Positions 9,152-17,372 of a stretch of 28,944 nt of DNA are shown piece after piece. The notes beneath the pieces were generated by a model. The model made no database searches. It worked only from the letters and a program-made list of their open reading frames with translations, and was not told the origin of the DNA. The stretch is from an uncultured Dokdonella sp. (GTDB lineage Bacteria > Pseudomonadota > Gammaproteobacteria > Xanthomonadales > Rhodanobacteraceae), in assembly GCA_934526015.1 (NCBI GenBank), contig CAKSZY010000028.1:1-28944 (forward strand). The letters are read 5' to 3'. The position numbers and the translations under genes are program-made. The stretch's first letter is position 1, and each line of letters opens with the position of its first letter.

Positions 9152-12127
9152 ATGCGTCGATCACTCCTGCTTGCCGCTGCGCTCGCGCTGCCCGTCGCCG
9201 GCTTTGCCGAGCCGGCGCCGATCTCGCCGATGGAGGCGCACTTCGCGCGCGATCCGGCGCAGCCGGTCGATGCCTGGTACGGCGCGCAGATCGCGAAGTA
9301 CACGACCGAGCCGGCGTTCAACACGATCCTGACGGACTACCTGCCGGCCTCGGACACCGTGCCGACGCCGGCCAAGGTGCTCGGCGACGTGTCGGGCGCG
9401 CCGGACCACCTGCCGCGGCTGGCCGACGTGCACGGCTATTTCCGCCTGCTCGAGGCGGCCAGCCCGCGGGTCAAGGTATTCACCATCGGCCAGTCCGAGG
9501 AAGGCCGCGAGATGATCGCGGTGGCGATCGCCGACGAAAGGATCATCGCCGACCTCGAAACGAACCGCGCGCGCCTCGCCGATCTCGCCGATCCGCGCCG
9601 CATCGGCTTCGACGATGCACGCGCCGCCGCGCTGGTGGCGACGACGACGCCAGTGTACTGGTTGAGCGGCACCCTGCACTCCACCGAGACCGGCACGCCG
9701 ACCTCGCTGATGGAGCTGGCCTATCGCCTGAGCGTCGACGAGGCGCCCTACATCCGCGCGATCCGCGCCAACGTGATCACCCTGATCACGCCGGTCGTCG
9801 AGGCCGACGGCTGGGAGCGCATGGTCGACCTCTACCGCTGGCATCGCGCGCATCCCGACGCGCAGTACCCGCGCCTGCTCTACTGGGGCCACTACGTCGC
9901 CCACGACAACAACCGCGACGCCATGGTCGCTTCGCTGGCGCTGACGAGGAACATGCTCGACACCTGGGCGCACTGGCATCCGCAGGTGCTGCACGACCTC
10001 CACGAATCGGTGCCGTTCCTCTACGACAACACGGTCGGCGACGGACCCTACAACGCCTGGATCGATCCGCTGCTGGTCAACGAATGGCACCAGCTCGGCT
10101 GGAGCAACGTCGAGACGCTGACCCGCCTCGGCCTGCCCGGCGTCTACACGCACGGCAACTTCGATACCTGGAGCCCGGGCTATCTCATGTTCGTCGCGGC
10201 GATGCGCAACGGCATCAGCCGCCTCTACGAGACTTTCGGCAACGCCGGTGCCGACACCGTCGAACGCCAGCTCGATCCCGACGAATACCAGCGCAGCTGG
10301 TACAAGCCGAACCCACCGCGTGCGCAGGTGCTGTGGTCGCAACGCAACAACAACAACTATTCGCAGAGCGGCATGCTCAGCGCGCTCGACTACTTCGCCC
10401 TCAACGGCAAAACCTTCCTGCGCAACCACTGGATCAAGGCCAAGCGCGCGATCGCCAAGCCGCACGCGAACGGCCCGGCCGCGTACGTGTTCAGCGCCGA
10501 CGATCCGCGCGGCCCGGCGCAGGCGAAGCTGCTCGAGGTGATGCGCCGCCAGCATGTCGAGATCCACCGTCTCGACGAAGCGCTGACGGTGACGCGACCG
10601 GCGCCGCCGAAAAAGGCCGGCAGCGACAAGCCGGACAAGGACGCCACGGACGCACCGAAAGAACCCGCCACGCGCACGTTCCCGGCCGGCAGCTACGTGG
10701 TGCGCCTCGACCAGCCGTACTCGCGCGTCGCCGACGTGCTGCTCGATCGCCAGTACTGGGCGCCCGACGATCCGCAGAAGCAACCGTACGACGACACCGG
10801 CTGGTCGCTCGGCGAACAGTTCGGCGTCGACGTCGAGCGCGTTACCGACGTCGGCGTGCTGAAGGCGCCGATGCGGCGCGTCGAAGGCGCCCTGCCCGCG
10901 CGCGCCATCGCCGGCAGCGGCCCCGTGCGCGTGATCGCCAACAGCGCCACCGCCGAACTCGCCAGCCTGCGTTTCGCCGCGAAGGGCACGCCGATGGAAG
11001 TCGCCACCGCCGCGTTCACCCACGCCGGGCGCGACTACGCCGCCGGCTCGCTGATCGTGCGCAAGGCCGATGCCGGCTTCGACGACATCGCCCGCCGCCT
11101 CGGCCTCGATGTCGTCGCCGGCAGCGAGGTGCCGGACGTCGCCACCCGCAGCCTGCGCACCCCGCGCGTCGCCGTGCTGCACAGCTGGCTGTCCACGCAG
11201 ACCGAAGGCTGGTGGCGGCTCGCCCTCGACGGCCTCGACATTCCCTACGACTACATCAGCACCCAGGATGTCGCCCGCGACGCGCGGCTCGCCTCGCGCC
11301 ACGACGTGATCCTGTTCGGCCCGGTCGAGGCCGGCCCGGCGCGCCTGATCGTCGACGGCCTGCCGATGTGGGGCAACGCGATGCCGTGGAAAAAGACCGC
11401 GCTGACGCCGAACCTCGGCCGCATCGACGCCACTGACGACGTGCGTCCCGGCCTCGGCGCCAGCGGCGTGGAGAACCTGCGCCGCTTCGTTGCCGACGGC
11501 GGCCTGCTGATCACCGCCGGCGACACCGCCGAACTGATGATCGAGATCGGCCTCGCCCCCGGCGTCGGCGTCGCCAAGCGCGACGGCCTGCGCCTCAACG
11601 GCACCCTCGTGCGCGCGCAGACCACCGAATCGGCAAGCCCGGTCACCTGGGGCTATGCCGAGCCGTTCACCGTCTACACCGCCGGCGGTCTTTCGTTCAC
11701 CCTGGACAACCAGGTCGCCGGCCGCGGGCCGCTGCGCGCCGAGGACCACAAGCGCCCGACCGGACGCGGCGGACCCGACGACATCGACCTGCCCGAGTTC
11801 CCCGGCCACGGCGCGCCGCCCGAGCTGCCGAGCGCCGAACGCTGGCAGGCCCTGCCGCTCTCCGCCGAACACCGCCGCAACAATCCGTGGATCATTCCCG
11901 AGGCACTGCGCCCGCGCGCCCTGCTGCGTTTCGCCGACGCCGACGACCTGTTCGTCTCCGGCCTGCTCGACAACGGCGGCCAGCTCGCCCAACGCGCCGC
12001 CCTCGTCGAAGCCCGCCACGGCAAGGGCCGCGTGCTGCTGTTCGCGATCAACCCGCTCTACCGCGCCGCCACCCTCGGCAGCTATCCGCTGGTGACCAAT
12101 GCGATCCTCGGCTTCGATGCGCTCTGA
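9152..12127 (+). CDS. Secreted M14-family zinc metallopeptidase with C-terminal GATase1-like domain
   Basis: A 991-residue exported protein. MRRSLLLAAALALPVAGFA is a signal peptide with likely cleavage after A19. The carboxypeptidase domain (about residues 85-370) has the zinc motif HSTE (H176, E179) in WLSGTLHSTETGTP, the substrate-binding N-R pair in HDNNRD (251-256), the third zinc ligand H284 in VLHDLHESVPF, and a possible catalytic Glu at E360 (RLYETFGN). A linker rich in K, D and P lies near residues 485-510. From about residue 671 (RVAVLHSWLSTQTEGWW) begins a flavodoxin-like, class I glutamine-amidotransferase-like fold without a visible Cys nucleophile. It probably trims peptides in the periplasm or outside the cell; the substrate is unknown. 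Monocistronic, convergent with the channel gene. Confidence 0.88.
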   Translation: MRRSLLLAAALALPVAGFAEPAPISPMEAHFARDPAQPVDAWYGAQIAKYTTEPAFNTILTDYLPASDTVPTPAKVLGDVSGAPDHLPRLADVHGYFRLLEAASPRVKVFTIGQSEEGREMIAVAIADERIIADLETNRARLADLADPRRIGFDDARAAALVATTTPVYWLSGTLHSTETGTPTSLMELAYRLSVDEAPYIRAIRANVITLITPVVEADGWERMVDLYRWHRAHPDAQYPRLLYWGHYVAHDNNRDAMVASLALTRNMLDTWAHWHPQVLHDLHESVPFLYDNTVGDGPYNAWIDPLLVNEWHQLGWSNVETLTRLGLPGVYTHGNFDTWSPGYLMFVAAMRNGISRLYETFGNAGADTVERQLDPDEYQRSWYKPNPPRAQVLWSQRNNNNYSQSGMLSALDYFALNGKTFLRNHWIKAKRAIAKPHANGPAAYVFSADDPRGPAQAKLLEVMRRQHVEIHRLDEALTVTRPAPPKKAGSDKPDKDATDAPKEPATRTFPAGSYVVRLDQPYSRVADVLLDRQYWAPDDPQKQPYDDTGWSLGEQFGVDVERVTDVGVLKAPMRRVEGALPARAIAGSGPVRVIANSATAELASLRFAAKGTPMEVATAAFTHAGRDYAAGSLIVRKADAGFDDIARRLGLDVVAGSEVPDVATRSLRTPRVAVLHSWLSTQTEGWWRLALDGLDIPYDYISTQDVARDARLASRHDVILFGPVEAGPARLIVDGLPMWGNAMPWKKTALTPNLGRIDATDDVRPGLGASGVENLRRFVADGGLLITAGDTAELMIEIGLAPGVGVAKRDGLRLNGTLVRAQTTESASPVTWGYAEPFTVYTAGGLSFTLDNQVAGRGPLRAEDHKRPTGRGGPDDIDLPEFPGHGAPPELPSAERWQALPLSAEHRRNNPWIIPEALRPRALLRFADADDLFVSGLLDNGGQLAQRAALVEARHGKGRVLLFAINPLYRAATLGSYPLVTNAILGFDAL

Positions 12128-12133
12128 CGCGTC

Positions 12134-12186
12134 CGCGCGCAGGGATCGCCGGCGCGCTGCCGGGCCGGCTTCAATCCCTGCGCGCG
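12134..12186. terminator. Candidate bidirectional terminator between convergent genes
   Basis: Perfect 13-bp inverted repeat CGCGCGCAGGGAT (12134-12146) and ATCCCTGCGCGCG (12174-12186) with a 27-nt GC-rich loop. It sits between the peptidase stop and the channel stop, the right arm covering the last channel codons. There is no T-run on either side. Confidence 0.35.
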
Positions 12187-12884
12187 ATAGCGCGTGATGT
12201 CGCCAGGCCGATCAGGCGCGAGACGACCAGGGCGATGTACATGACGCCGGCGAACTGTTCGAGCATGACGAGGGCGCGTGCCTGCGGCTTTACCGGCATC
12301 ACGTCGGAGAGGCCCACCCCGGAGAGCGTGCTGAAGCTGAGGTAGAGCAGTTCGACCCAGCTGCGGATGGCGGCGCCATCACCGGTGACGGTGAAGCTGC
12401 CGGGATACCACTGCTGGCAGACCGAATAGGAAAACGCGAACGCCCATGCGAGCAGGGTGAAGGTGGCGCCGGCGGCGTAGAGCTCGTCGCCGGTGACCCG
12501 ATGGTCGCGCAGCATGTAGGAGATGAGGCCGCAGGCGGTGTAGAAATACAGCAGGCCTTCGAGCAGGTGGGCCGCGGCGACAAGGCCGGGACGCTCGATG
12601 ACCGCCGCGGATATCGACAGCACCACCGCCGCCACCGCCAGCACCCAGGCCACCCAGTTCAGCAGCGGACTGCGGTTGACCACCCAGAGCGCCAGGGCCA
12701 GCACGACGATGCCGAAGGCGCCGAACAGCGCGCGTCCTTCCGGCGTGCCTTCCATCGCCGGATAGAGCACGACACCGGCCAGCTGCACGAACAGCAGCAG
12801 CGCCGAAGGGTGCCGGCGCAGGGTGGCCATCCACTTGAGGACCGGTCGGATCACCCGGGTCGTCCGCATTCGCAAGGCGGACAT
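12171..12884 (-). CDS. Ion-channel-like membrane protein (Ion_trans_2 type) with non-canonical filter
   Basis: A 237-residue inner-membrane protein with about six hydrophobic segments (near 28-45, 52-70, 74-96, 103-124, 136-156 and 205-225). Between the last two lies a pore-helix-like stretch WVELLYLSFSTLSGVGLSDVMP (176-197), placed as in two-TM potassium channels. The expected filter TVGYGD reads GVGLSD (189-194), so the Tyr-Gly that coordinate K+ are absent. The fold call rests on the S-T-L-x-x-V-G-x-x-D-V-x-P pattern; ion selectivity cannot be inferred. Start at the ATG 12884; an ATG five codons in (12869) is also possible. It is convergent with the peptidase and divergent from the phosphatase gene. 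A plain uncharacterised membrane protein is the alternative. Confidence 0.7.
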   Translation of the reverse strand: MSALRMRTTRVIRPVLKWMATLRRHPSALLLFVQLAGVVLYPAMEGTPEGRALFGAFGIVVLALALWVVNRSPLLNWVAWVLAVAAVVLSISAAVIERPGLVAAAHLLEGLLYFYTACGLISYMLRDHRVTGDELYAAGATFTLLAWAFAFSYSVCQQWYPGSFTVTGDGAAIRSWVELLYLSFSTLSGVGLSDVMPVKPQARALVMLEQFAGVMYIALVVSRLIGLATSRAIARRD

Positions 12885-12945
12885 TGGAGCACAGTCGGCG
12901 GCGCCACGATGCTAGTCTGGGGCGGCTGCCGTCTCGATCCTGCCG

Positions 12946-13551
12946 ATGGACCTCATCCTCGTCTGCCACGGTGCCACCGATGCCGATGCCACGCTCTGCG
13001 TCGGCCACGGCGATCCGCCGTTGTCGACCCGCGGCTTCACCGACATGCAGCGCATCGCCGCCGACTGGACGGGGTCGGCGCCGCGCTTCCTGTTCACCAG
13101 CGACCTGCGCCGCGCCCAGCAGTCGGCGCAGGTGTTCGCCGCGCGCTTCGCCATCGAGCCGCTGGTCGACGAACGCCTGCGCGAGTTCGATTTCGGCCGT
13201 TGGGAGGGCCGGCGCTGGGACGAGATCGCGCGCGAGGATGCGCGCGCCTACCGGCACTGGCTCGACAACTGGGTGATCCAGCCGGCACCGGACGGCGAGA
13301 GCTTCGCCGATGTGCTCCGGCGCACCGCGGCCTGGCTTTCCGCGCTTTCCGCGAGCACGCGCGCGAACGATCGCGTGCTCGCCGTCGGCCATTCCGGCTC
13401 GATCCGCGCCGTGCTCTGCCATGCGCTCGGCCTGCCGCCGGCGCGCGCGATCGCACTGGCGGTCGATCCGGCCCACCTCACCCGCGTGCGCTGGCGCAAC
13501 GGCGAGTTCGACGTCGCTTGCGTCAACAGCGCGGTGTTCCCGCCCGGCTGA
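12946..13551 (+). CDS. Histidine-phosphatase-fold protein (CobC-like), RHG motif altered to CHG
   Basis: A 201-residue cytoplasmic protein of the histidine phosphatase (phosphoglycerate mutase-like) superfamily. The phospho-accepting His is present (LVCHGATD, H8), as are FTSDLRRAQQSA (R55/R56), the family acid in LREFDFGRWEG (E80) and the second His in AVGHSGSIRA (H149). The Arg that precedes the first His in the RHG motif is Cys (codon TGC, residue 7). Length and the LREFDFGRWEG motif match alpha-ribazole phosphatase CobC, and the next genes are cobalamin-related, which supports a CobC-like role in the nucleotide-loop branch. With the Arg missing, reduced or changed activity is likely. ATG at 12946 begins directly with the first strand. 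Confidence 0.82.
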   Translation: MDLILVCHGATDADATLCVGHGDPPLSTRGFTDMQRIAADWTGSAPRFLFTSDLRRAQQSAQVFAARFAIEPLVDERLREFDFGRWEGRRWDEIAREDARAYRHWLDNWVIQPAPDGESFADVLRRTAAWLSALSASTRANDRVLAVGHSGSIRAVLCHALGLPPARAIALAVDPAHLTRVRWRNGEFDVACVNSAVFPPG

Positions 13552-13562
13552 GGGCGGCGCCT

Positions 13563-13634
13563 CAGCCGGGCAAGCCCGGCTCCACGAAAGCCCGTCGGAT
13601 GCGAGGCGTTCGTGGAGCGGAGCTTGCTCCGCTG
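13563..13634. repeat. REP pair, TTCGTGGAGC...GCTG family
   Basis: Two palindromic units face each other: AGCCGGGC-AA-GCCCGGCT (13564-13581) followed by CCACGAA, and TTCGTGG followed by AGCGGAGC-TT-GCTCCGCT (13616-13633). The CCACGAA/TTCGTGG ends form a further inverted repeat. The stems differ in sequence but keep their pairing, so each hairpin is maintained by compensating changes. It fills most of the 128-bp gap between the phosphatase and btuM-like genes and could end upstream transcription. Confidence 0.8.
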
Positions 13635-13641
13635 CTTTGGC

Positions 13642-13650
13642 TGCTAAACT
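13642..13650 (+). promoter_or_regulatory. Candidate extended -10 promoter of the btuM-like gene
   Basis: TGCTAAACT gives an extended TGn and a -10 of TAAACT (13645-13650; 4 of 6 matches), 30 bp upstream of the ATG. No -35 is clear because the REP hairpin occupies that place. I see no cobalamin riboswitch core in this gap. Confidence 0.4.
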
Positions 13651-13679
13651 GCCGACCTTGGTCCACCCGGTAGCCCGAC

Positions 13680-14255
13680 ATGAGCCTCAGCACAGCCCAA
13701 CGCATCGCGGTTTTCCTTGGCCTCGCCCTCGTCATGGTGGCGACGCGCTTCCACCATTTCGCGGCACCGGATGCCTCGTGGGCGGTGTTCTTCGTTGCCG
13801 GCTTCCATCTGCGCGGCGCGGCACGCTGGGCGTTCCCGCTGCTGACGGCACTTGCGGTCGCCGTCGACATCGCCGTCATCAGCGGCCACGGCCTCGACTT
13901 CTGGACGCACTACTGCGTTTCCCCGGCGTACTGGATGCTGCTGCCGGCGTATGCCGTGCTGTGGTTCGGCGGTTCATGGCTGCGCAGCCGCCATGCCGGC
14001 ATCGGTTTCGCCACGCTCGGCCGGCTCGCACTGTCGTTGTTTGTCGCCGTTTCGCTCTGCTACCTGATCAGCAACGGCAGTTTCTACTGGCTGAGCCCGG
14101 TGGTCGCCGAGCGCAGCTTCGGCGGTTGGCTGAAGAATCTCGGCGACTGGTACGCCGCCTTCGTCGGCACCACGGCTGCCTATGTCGGCATCGCCGCGAC
14201 GATCCATCTGGTCGTCGCGCTGGCCCTGCCGGCGCCGGTGCGCGCGACGCGCTGA
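13680..14255 (+). CDS. btuM: BtuM-like cobalamin transporter (ECF S-component homologue)
   Basis: A 191-residue membrane protein with about six hydrophobic segments (near 8-20, 33-46, 52-68, 82-98, 112-133 and 158-184). The pattern ATRFHHFAAPDASWAVFFVAGF near the N terminus and HYCVSPAYWMLLPAYA around residue 79 fits the BtuM family, small ECF S-component relatives that import cobalamin in some proteobacteria. In the Thiobacillus denitrificans protein, as I recall it, a Cys at about position 80 coordinates the cobalt and a Tyr lies five residues later; here these would be C79 and Y84, with H25/H26 as the conserved His. The adenosyltransferase gene starts 7 bp downstream, the typical BtuM neighbour. 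No ECF energising module is in the window. The alternative is an unassigned S-component-like protein. Confidence 0.72.
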   Translation: MSLSTAQRIAVFLGLALVMVATRFHHFAAPDASWAVFFVAGFHLRGAARWAFPLLTALAVAVDIAVISGHGLDFWTHYCVSPAYWMLLPAYAVLWFGGSWLRSRHAGIGFATLGRLALSLFVAVSLCYLISNGSFYWLSPVVAERSFGGWLKNLGDWYAAFVGTTAAYVGIAATIHLVVALALPAPVRATR

Positions 14256-14262
14256 GCGCGAG

Positions 14263-14817
14263 ATGGGCAACCGCCTCTCGAAGATCTACACGCGCACCGG
14301 CGACGACGGCTCGACCGGGCTCGGCGACGGCACGCGCATCGGCAAGGACAGCCTGCGGGTCGCTGCCTATGGCACGGTCGACGAGCTCAACAGCGCGCTC
14401 GGCGTGGTCCTCGCCTGCGAGGTGCCGGACGCCGTGCGCGAAGTGCTGACGCGCGCGCAGCACGAACTGTTCAACCTCGGCGGCGAACTCTGCATTCCCG
14501 GCATGGCCCTCGTGCATGCGGCGGAGATCGAGCGTCTCGAACGCGAGCTCGACGGCTTCAACGAGGGGCTTCCGCCGCTCAAGGAGTTCATCCTGCCGGG
14601 CGGCGGCATGGCCGCCGCGCAATGCCACCTCGCGCGCACGATCTGCCGGCGCGCCGAGCGCGAGGTGGTCGCCCTGTCGCGCGCGGAGAGCGTGCGCGCC
14701 GAGGCGACCGGCTACCTCAACCGGCTTTCCGACCTGCTGTTCGTCGTCGCCCGCGTGCTCGCGCGCGCCTCGGCGCATGGCGAGGTGCTCTGGCAGCACG
14801 AGCGCGTGCGCCGCTGA
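14263..14817 (+). CDS. Cob(I)alamin adenosyltransferase, PduO/MMAB type
   Basis: A 184-residue cytoplasmic enzyme that transfers the adenosyl group of ATP to cob(I)alamin to make coenzyme B12. The N-terminal ATP motif KIYTRTGDDGSTGLGDG (residues 7-23) and the GTVDELNSALG segment are those of the PduO family, not of the CobA/BtuR family. The C-terminal helices carry ARTICRRAEREVVAL and the substrate-binding YLNRLSDLLFVVARV. The ATG at 14263 is chosen because the motif begins a few residues later; 27 upstream codons are open but lie inside the btuM-like gene. Seven bases separate the two genes, so they form an operon: import followed by activation of the cofactor. Confidence 0.93.
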   Translation: MGNRLSKIYTRTGDDGSTGLGDGTRIGKDSLRVAAYGTVDELNSALGVVLACEVPDAVREVLTRAQHELFNLGGELCIPGMALVHAAEIERLERELDGFNEGLPPLKEFILPGGGMAAAQCHLARTICRRAEREVVALSRAESVRAEATGYLNRLSDLLFVVARVLARASAHGEVLWQHERVRR

Positions 14818-14978
14818 GCGGCGCCGATGCCTGCGTCCGGCCTGCCGCCGCAACGCAGCGCCTGCCTCCCGCCGCCGGCCCGACCCGGCCCTGCCGCCGC
14901 CGCGTTTGCCGCCGCCGGTCCGATTCGGCAAGCTATCGCGTCCTCGCCGCCGGCATCCGATCGAACGTGATCCCCCCG

Positions 14979-17222
14979 ATGAGCCTTTTCCGCCTGCGGC
15001 GCCCGCTCGCCGTCGCGATCCTGCTTGCCTGCGGCGCCAGCGCCCACGCCGGTGCCGGCGATGCGCCGATGTGTGCGGTCGGCGTGCACGCCTGCCCGCG
15101 GCCGGCCGCCGACTGGTCGCTGTGTCCGCCGAACGATCTGCTCGCCTTCCACGTGCCGGGCCTGCCCACCGAAGGCGATCGCGACGGCGCCGACACCGAG
15201 GTCGAGGCACGCTACAGCCGCTCGACCGATGGCGACGTCTACGTGCTTGAAGGCGATGCCGCGATCCGCCAGCTCGACCAGCTGATCCGTGCCGACCGCT
15301 TTACCTACACCCAGTCGTCGACGGCATGGACCGCCGAAGGCAACGTGCGCTACCAGGACCGCAGCCTGCTGATGTCGGCGCGCAGCGGCCACGGCACGAC
15401 CACGCCCGCGGCCGGCACGCTCGAAGGCGTGCGCTACCAGCTGCTGGCCTCGCGCGGCAACGGCCGCGCCGGCGTCGCCAAGCTGAAGGACGCCGAGCAC
15501 GCCGAGCTGACCGACACCAGCTTCAGCACCTGCCCGCTCGACTCGCCGGGCTGGGAGTTCCGCGCGCGCGAAATGGAGCTCGACCAGGCCGAAGGCGTCG
15601 GCGTCGCCCGCGACATGACCTTCCGTATCGGCGACGTACCGGTGTTCTGGTTGCCGTATGCGACGTTTCCGCTCGACGACCGCCGCAAGTCCGGCTTCCT
15701 GTTCCCCGAGCTCGGTTACAACGACAGCCGCGGATTCGACGCCAGCCTGCCGTACTACTTCAACCTGGCGCCGAACTACGACCTCACCCTGACGCCCCGC
15801 CTGATGACCCAGCGCGGCCTCCTGCTCGGTGGCGAGTTCCGCTACCTGACCGATTCCAGCCGCGGCAACCTCGAGGTGCAGGTGTTGCCGGACGATCGCG
15901 AGGACGACCGCAGCCGCCATCTCTACCACTGGGACAACCGCTCCTCGTTCGGCCGCCACTGGGGCGCCGACATCGACATCAACCGTGCCTCCGACGACCG
16001 CTGGTTCGAGGATTTCGGCCGCAGCCTCAACATTGCCGCGACCAGCCTGCTGCCCTCGCGCGCCTATCTGGTCGGCAGCGGCCGTGGGTGGAACGCGCGC
16101 ATCGGCGGTGACGAATACCAGATCACCGACCCGACCCTGCCCGGCGCCGCCGAACCATACCGGCGCCTGCCGCGCGCGACCTTCGACGCCCTTCACGTCC
16201 TCGGCGGTGGCCTCGACGCCGGCATCCGTTCGGAGTTCGTCGCCTTCGACAAGGACGATGCCATCGACGGACGACGCCTCGACCTGCATCCCTACCTCGC
16301 CTGGCCGGTCGAGCGCGCGGCATGGTTCGTGCGCCCGGAGATCGGCTACCGCTACACGCGGTACGACATCGACCGCGACGACGATCGCCACCCCGAGCGC
16401 GGCATGCCGATTGCGAGCGTCGATGCCGGCCTGCACTTCGAACGCGCACTCGACCGCTTCGGCGACGGCTGGACGCAGACCCTGGAACCGCGCCTCTATT
16501 ACCTGCGCGTGCCGTATCGCGATCAGGACAACCTGCCGCTGTTCGACACCCAGGAAACCCCGTTCAGCTTCGGCCAGCTGTTCCGCAGCAACCGCTTCAT
16601 CGGCGCCGACCGCCAGATGGATGCCAACAACCTCACCGTCGCGCTGACCTCGCGCGTGCTCGATGCCGGCGGCAGCGAGCGCCTCAGCGCGAGCATCGGC
16701 CAGATCCGCTACTTCGACGACCAGCGCGTGCAGTTGCCGGGCCGTCCGGCAACCGACCACCCGGGCTCGACCTGGGTCGGCGAACTCGACCTGCGCCTCA
16801 ACGACCGCTGGCGCGCCACCTTCGCCAACCAGTGGAACCCGAACAGCGACCGCACCGACCTTTCCTCGATCGGCGTGCAGAACCGCTTCGGCCGCGAAGG
16901 CGTGGTCAACCTCGCCTACCGCTTCCGCCGCGATTTCCTCGAGTACGTCGACGGCTCGCTGCTGCTGCCGATCAGCGGCGCCTGGCGCTTCGTCGCCCGC
17001 TGGAACTACTCGCTGCGCGACGACACCACGCTCGAGGCCTTCGCCGGCATCGAGCACGACAGCTGCTGCGTGGCCTGGCGCGTGCTCGGCCGCCGCTACG
17101 TGCACACCGTCGAGGGCGAAGCGAGCAATGCGCTCTACTTCGAAGTCGAGTTCAAGGGCGTCGGCTCGATCGGCCAGAAGACCGGCGACTTCCTGCGCAG
17201 GTCCATCCTCGGCTACCAGTGA
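14979..17222 (+). CDS. lptD: LPS-assembly outer membrane protein LptD
   Basis: A 747-residue outer-membrane beta-barrel that, with LptE, inserts lipopolysaccharide into the outer leaflet. MSLFRLRRPLAVAILLACGASAHA is the signal peptide (cleavage near residue 24). An OstA/jellyroll domain follows (about 65-165, with RADRFTYTQSSTAWTAEGNV); the barrel fills the rest, with the family phrases GDVPVFWLPYATFPLDDRRKSGFL and IEHDSCCVAWRVLGRRYV. The Cys set needed for the two disulphides is present: N-terminal candidates C32, C39 and C49, plus C185 and the pair C696-C697. The frame is open 119 codons upstream, but the signal peptide fixes the ATG at 14979. First gene of the lptD-surA-pdxA block; SurA is the chaperone that helps fold it. 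Confidence 0.96.
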   Translation: MSLFRLRRPLAVAILLACGASAHAGAGDAPMCAVGVHACPRPAADWSLCPPNDLLAFHVPGLPTEGDRDGADTEVEARYSRSTDGDVYVLEGDAAIRQLDQLIRADRFTYTQSSTAWTAEGNVRYQDRSLLMSARSGHGTTTPAAGTLEGVRYQLLASRGNGRAGVAKLKDAEHAELTDTSFSTCPLDSPGWEFRAREMELDQAEGVGVARDMTFRIGDVPVFWLPYATFPLDDRRKSGFLFPELGYNDSRGFDASLPYYFNLAPNYDLTLTPRLMTQRGLLLGGEFRYLTDSSRGNLEVQVLPDDREDDRSRHLYHWDNRSSFGRHWGADIDINRASDDRWFEDFGRSLNIAATSLLPSRAYLVGSGRGWNARIGGDEYQITDPTLPGAAEPYRRLPRATFDALHVLGGGLDAGIRSEFVAFDKDDAIDGRRLDLHPYLAWPVERAAWFVRPEIGYRYTRYDIDRDDDRHPERGMPIASVDAGLHFERALDRFGDGWTQTLEPRLYYLRVPYRDQDNLPLFDTQETPFSFGQLFRSNRFIGADRQMDANNLTVALTSRVLDAGGSERLSASIGQIRYFDDQRVQLPGRPATDHPGSTWVGELDLRLNDRWRATFANQWNPNSDRTDLSSIGVQNRFGREGVVNLAYRFRRDFLEYVDGSLLLPISGAWRFVARWNYSLRDDTTLEAFAGIEHDSCCVAWRVLGRRYVHTVEGEASNALYFEVEFKGVGSIGQKTGDFLRRSILGYQ

Positions 17223-17274
17223 CCGCGGTCGCCGCCGGGCCGCTGCGGGCCCGCGGATGAACGCACCCGGCCTG

Positions 17275-17296
17275 AACCGCGCGTTCCCGCGCGGTT
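17275..17296 (+). terminator. Stem-loop after lptD
   Basis: AACCGCGCG-TTCC-CGCGCGGTT, a perfect 9-bp stem, in the 150-bp gap between lptD and surA, followed only by a short T stretch. It could weaken read-through into surA, which has its own -10-like sequence 32 bp further on. Confidence 0.4.
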
Positions 17297-17324
17297 TCAC
17301 CGCCGGCGGGCCGCGCCGAGAGCC

Positions 17325-17333
17325 TGCTAGAAT
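17325..17333 (+). promoter_or_regulatory. Candidate surA promoter (extended -10)
   Basis: TGCTAGAAT: extended TG (17325-17326) and TAGAAT (17328-17333, 5 of 6 matches to TATAAT), 40 bp upstream of the surA ATG. No -35 box is evident, as is usual for extended -10 promoters. Confidence 0.5.
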
Positions 17334-17372
17334 CGCCGTTCCGTCCCGCCCGCTCCCGGAACCCCGACGCGC

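Noticed and set aside
9161..12019. 952-codon open frame on the minus strand across the peptidase gene
   Set aside because: Same shadow effect; the plus-strand frame has a signal peptide and zinc motifs, the minus frame has none.
13552..13679. Cobalamin riboswitch upstream of the btuM-like gene
   Set aside because: The gap is only 128 bp, is mostly a REP pair, and lacks a recognisable B12-box core.
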